Assembly (NCBI GenBank): GCA_036172665.1
Contig: CM069878.1
Coordinates: 21,214,501 to 21,278,500 of the forward strand
Origin: Prosopocoilus inquinatus
Taxonomy: Eukaryota > Arthropoda > Insecta > Coleoptera > Lucanidae
Direction of reading: 5' to 3'
Length of the DNA stretch: 64,000 bases
In this document: positions 61,057 to 64,000 of the stretch, piece by piece
How the letters are laid out: the number at the start of each line of letters is the position of its first letter
Numbering within the stretch: position 1 is the stretch's first letter
Translations under genes and position numbers: made by a program
Notes under the pieces: generated by a model
Told to the model about the DNA's origin: nothing
The model's database searches: none
The model's input: the letters and a program-made list of their open reading frames with translations, nothing else

Positions 61057-64000
61057 CTCTTAAACCACAGCCTCCTTTACTATTTTAGTTAAAAAATAGC
61101 CGAATCTGCGCGTAGAATAATTTTTTTTATAGTAGTCACGACTTTTTAACTTGTTTAATGTAAAACCACCACATTACATGCTTGAAATTTCGACAATAAA
61201 AACTTTTGCACGTCCAATTTTTCAAAGAAAAAAAAAAACATGCCATATATTAATTTACAGTGATATTTTAATGTGTAACATATCCCTATGTTGCTTGCTA
61301 AAATAATCATATCAAAGCATGGTAACCATAAGCAACTTATACCACTAATTCAAATAATTTAAAAGTCTAGCACACTTTGAAATAAAAATTTCCATACAAA
61401 TTTAAGATTAACTCATGTTTAATCCTTTTTTAAACAGATTCTGAGCACCAGAAAACGTACGCTTACTAAATTGCACTCACATGCAGGTCAAGAGAACAAG
61501 TAAACGTCTGATTAGGAATAATAAATAACACACTGATTGGTCATTTTTTTATTATTTAAATCTTCTCTGTAATTCAATAGTTCCTCAAATATAGCAAATT
61601 TGAAAGCCGTTCCGTCACATTTTACTATGAATTTTCTTAATATGATATTTTCTAAACAATACCCATGCCCAATAAGCTTGCCAAGCCAGAAATTTTCTAC
61701 GAACAAAGTTATCATTTTAATTTTTTTAAATTTAATAAAACTTAATATTTCACAGACTTCACGGTAATCATGTATCACATGAAACAGTCATCATGACAGA
61801 TTGAGAAAAAACGCGGAGTAAACAAATACGATATTACGTTGGTTGCCTAGATTTACAATGTTTTGACATGGTTATTTTAAAATGCAACATAGCACAGTGG
61901 TATAAGTAGATTCCATTTAATACATAAAACCATATTCAAAAATAATGAAATATCTTATTCTAACAAAAATAAATATACAGGGTGTCCCAAACACGTAATT
62001 TAAAATTATTTTCAAATGTACAGGTTGTTCATTTAATAAGTTACGAACCTAACATATTATTTTTTAAACGAAATACTATACATTTTATTACAGTTTCGGT
62101 TAGCCCTTGAAGAAGCGATAAAAATGAAATAAATTATATTAACTTACGTTTAGTATTTACCGAGTTATTTTTAATTTTATGCAAAAAATCATATTTGATC
62201 GGCTGCCAAATTATCAGTTTTAATGATGCGACAATCAGCCTTAGACTAAAATATTTCTAAATCTCTCTACTTTTACAATATGTATTCAAGATTTTAAAAA
62301 TCTAGCAACTATTAACAAACGCTACACATCAATTCGCACATTGTAAATTTTTTTTTCAAATGGGACAGCCCATATATTATAGCCTATATGTATAGCCTTT
62401 TCTACGACCTTTCTAACCATACTATATTTTACTATCTTAAGATTGATAACTTGTGTCACAAATTAGTAAACTGATTATAAAAATTTATAAATAATAATAA
62501 AATAAATAAATTTTTTGCTAAACATGCAGTTTCTTGTCTTTGCGTGTTTTAGTTAGCCAATCTTTATTTTTACTTAGAAATTGTTTATGTACTCTGTGAC
62601 ATGACAAACATATTTCCCTCAAAGGTTTACAAAAAATCTATATTTTCCGTTATTGGTTGAATTTGATGATCTTTAATTTCACTTGATTACATTTTTGCAG
62701 TAGACAAAACAGAAAATTCTTCTTTCGAATGCTTATATTAGTACGCCACACGTAATAAAGTGTTCCATAGGTTTTCTGTACTGCATTTGAAAATTGTATT
62801 TTTCTAGTAAAAATGCAGATTTATGCACTTAATTTTTTTAGTACTACTTAAACGAATGTGTAAACTTAAATAACAGTTAAAAATTATTACCGCCAAAGAT
62901 AGCCAATTTCTAAAAAGCTTTAGTGAATAAGGGAAAAGTTAAGGCTCAACTTTGTTAATATATTTTTGTCCCTAGCGTATCCCGTATTATAATATTACCC
63001 ACGATAATGGATTAATTAGAAAATCTAAAATACCTGTATTTGTGCAGTCCATGTTTAAAATCAGAAATTGCCCTTGTGTTTTAGTAAACTAATAGTTTAC
63101 AGTGCTACTCCACTGATGAGTACATAGACACTTGAAAAAAATGCTTAACTTTAAAGGTTCAGAATTTTGTTTTATCTTATAGCTAACTATTCATAAATGT
63201 GAATTTGATTTATCTAATAATATTACTCAAATAATCTGTGATTATTTTATTATTTATCATAAACTGGGAAAATATATTTTGGCCAGTTTCTTGAGGTTTT
63301 CTTGAGGTTTCACTGTGCATAGGGATAAAACTGAATAAAATAAAAGCACTGTATATTTTCTTACGTCAATTCGCTGAAACTGTAACCTCATCAAAATATT
63401 TGTCTTTTTAATTGATAATAAATAAAACTATTTTTTATTTCAACAAAAAAAGTAAAATAAATGTTTGCTAATTATTACTCCTATTAATTAACGTAAGTCG
63501 GTATGTTAAGTAATTATTGGTCTTTAAATATGGCAAATAAAATTTACAGAACTTTTAATCCAAGATGACGTAATCTCAGCCTACGCTTTGGTTTCGAAAC
63601 CAATTATATTACGACAGGGAAAAATATGATTCGAACTTCACTTTTGCAGTAAGTACATTCTTGAGATATAAATACACGCAAAAAGAAGTTTTAAAACTAG
63701 TTAAAATAATATCTAATCAACCTGCTAAGCATAACTTAGTTGTGAATTTTTTTTTATTTGTTTAAGTTTAACAAAATATCTGCTCGATCATAGTTAATAG
63801 GTCATTATTGTGTCACGTTAAAAATGTATTCATAGCCTTTAAAAATTAGTTTTGTTTTTTCTTAGAAAGAACATTTCTTGATTTCATTGCGGCGGATAGT
63901 AGAATCTGTCACAAGGAAATTCCAGAGTGACGCTGTATTTGTATAAATTTAAATAAATTTGTAAATACTTTAAACGGATGCTGGAAAAAAATGGATATCC
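61057..64000. other. AT-rich non-coding DNA
   Basis: No gene recognised in 2.9 kb. An 88-codon minus-strand frame (61512-61778) has no motif I can identify. TATACAGGGTGTCCCAAAC at 61976 is another copy of the ACAGGGTG motif. Confidence 0.4.

Noticed and set aside
61512..61778. 88-codon minus-strand frame
   Set aside because: No recognisable motif, low-complexity Lys/Ile/Phe composition and no neighbouring exon signals; not supported as a gene.

Overview
The window is animal chromosomal DNA, AT-rich, almost certainly from an insect. Two host genes with spliceosomal introns are recognisable, both on the minus strand. One is the first two exons of the Mediator subunit MED15 (KIX domain, 14125-14421). 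The other is a complete six-exon RNA polymerase II subunit RPB7 gene (38733-39652). Nearly everything else that can be recognised is transposable elements, many nested, of types typical of insects: Ty3/gypsy, BEL/Pao, a jockey/CR1-like LINE, Tc1/mariner, hAT, PIF/Harbinger, a YqaJ-nuclease element, foldback elements and MITEs, plus a hammerhead-ribozyme retrozyme family.

Layout. 1-443: decayed mariner-like transposase. 604-6996: gypsy element E1 (full length, young, damaged). 7.0-14.1 kb: Tc1-like relic, MITEs and tandem duplications inside the long MED15 intron. 14.1-14.4 kb: MED15 exons 1-2. 14.8-15.5 kb: palindrome. 16.9-19.5 kb: PIF/Harbinger with two convergent broken genes. 20.0-21.8 kb: mariner with one internal stop. 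22.2-22.95 kb: YqaJ nuclease relic. 23.8-27.1 kb: retrozymes and MITEs. 27.6-30.5 kb: nested inverted repeats. 31.5-35.7 kb: truncated gypsy relative E3, its LTR interrupted by MITEs and another solo LTR. 36.8-37.9 kb: BEL/Pao integrase relic. 38.7-39.7 kb: RPB7. 39.7-41.1 kb: foldback and a further retrozyme. 42.9-46.8 kb: two opposed hAT copies around nested MITEs. 48.55-48.88 kb: solo LTR. 49.9-56.4 kb: gypsy element E2. 57.4-61.1 kb: two large palindromes.

The most unusual content is the E1/E2 gypsy family. Its Gag starts with a SAP domain and a variable coiled-coil repeat. A likely -1 frameshift signal (slippery heptamer touching the gag stop, then a hairpin/pseudoknot) leads into protease, and the related E3 keeps the layout with a different but still complementary stem. 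Protease and Pol are separated by stops in all three frames. In E2, Pol ends with a TARG1/OARD1-like macrodomain (predicted ADP-ribosyl hydrolase, catalytic Lys and Asp present) and a CCCH zinc finger, in a frame that runs through the polypurine tract into the 3' LTR. E1 has lost the gag start codon and carries a 146-bp frameshifting deletion in the macrodomain. E2 has lost the zinc-knuckle His and an integrase catalytic Asp. Neither copy looks autonomous.

The second notable system is a family of ~312-bp units carrying a complete type I hammerhead ribozyme. One array (26113-26964) has a 12-bp target-site duplication and an internal inversion, fitting metazoan retrozymes.
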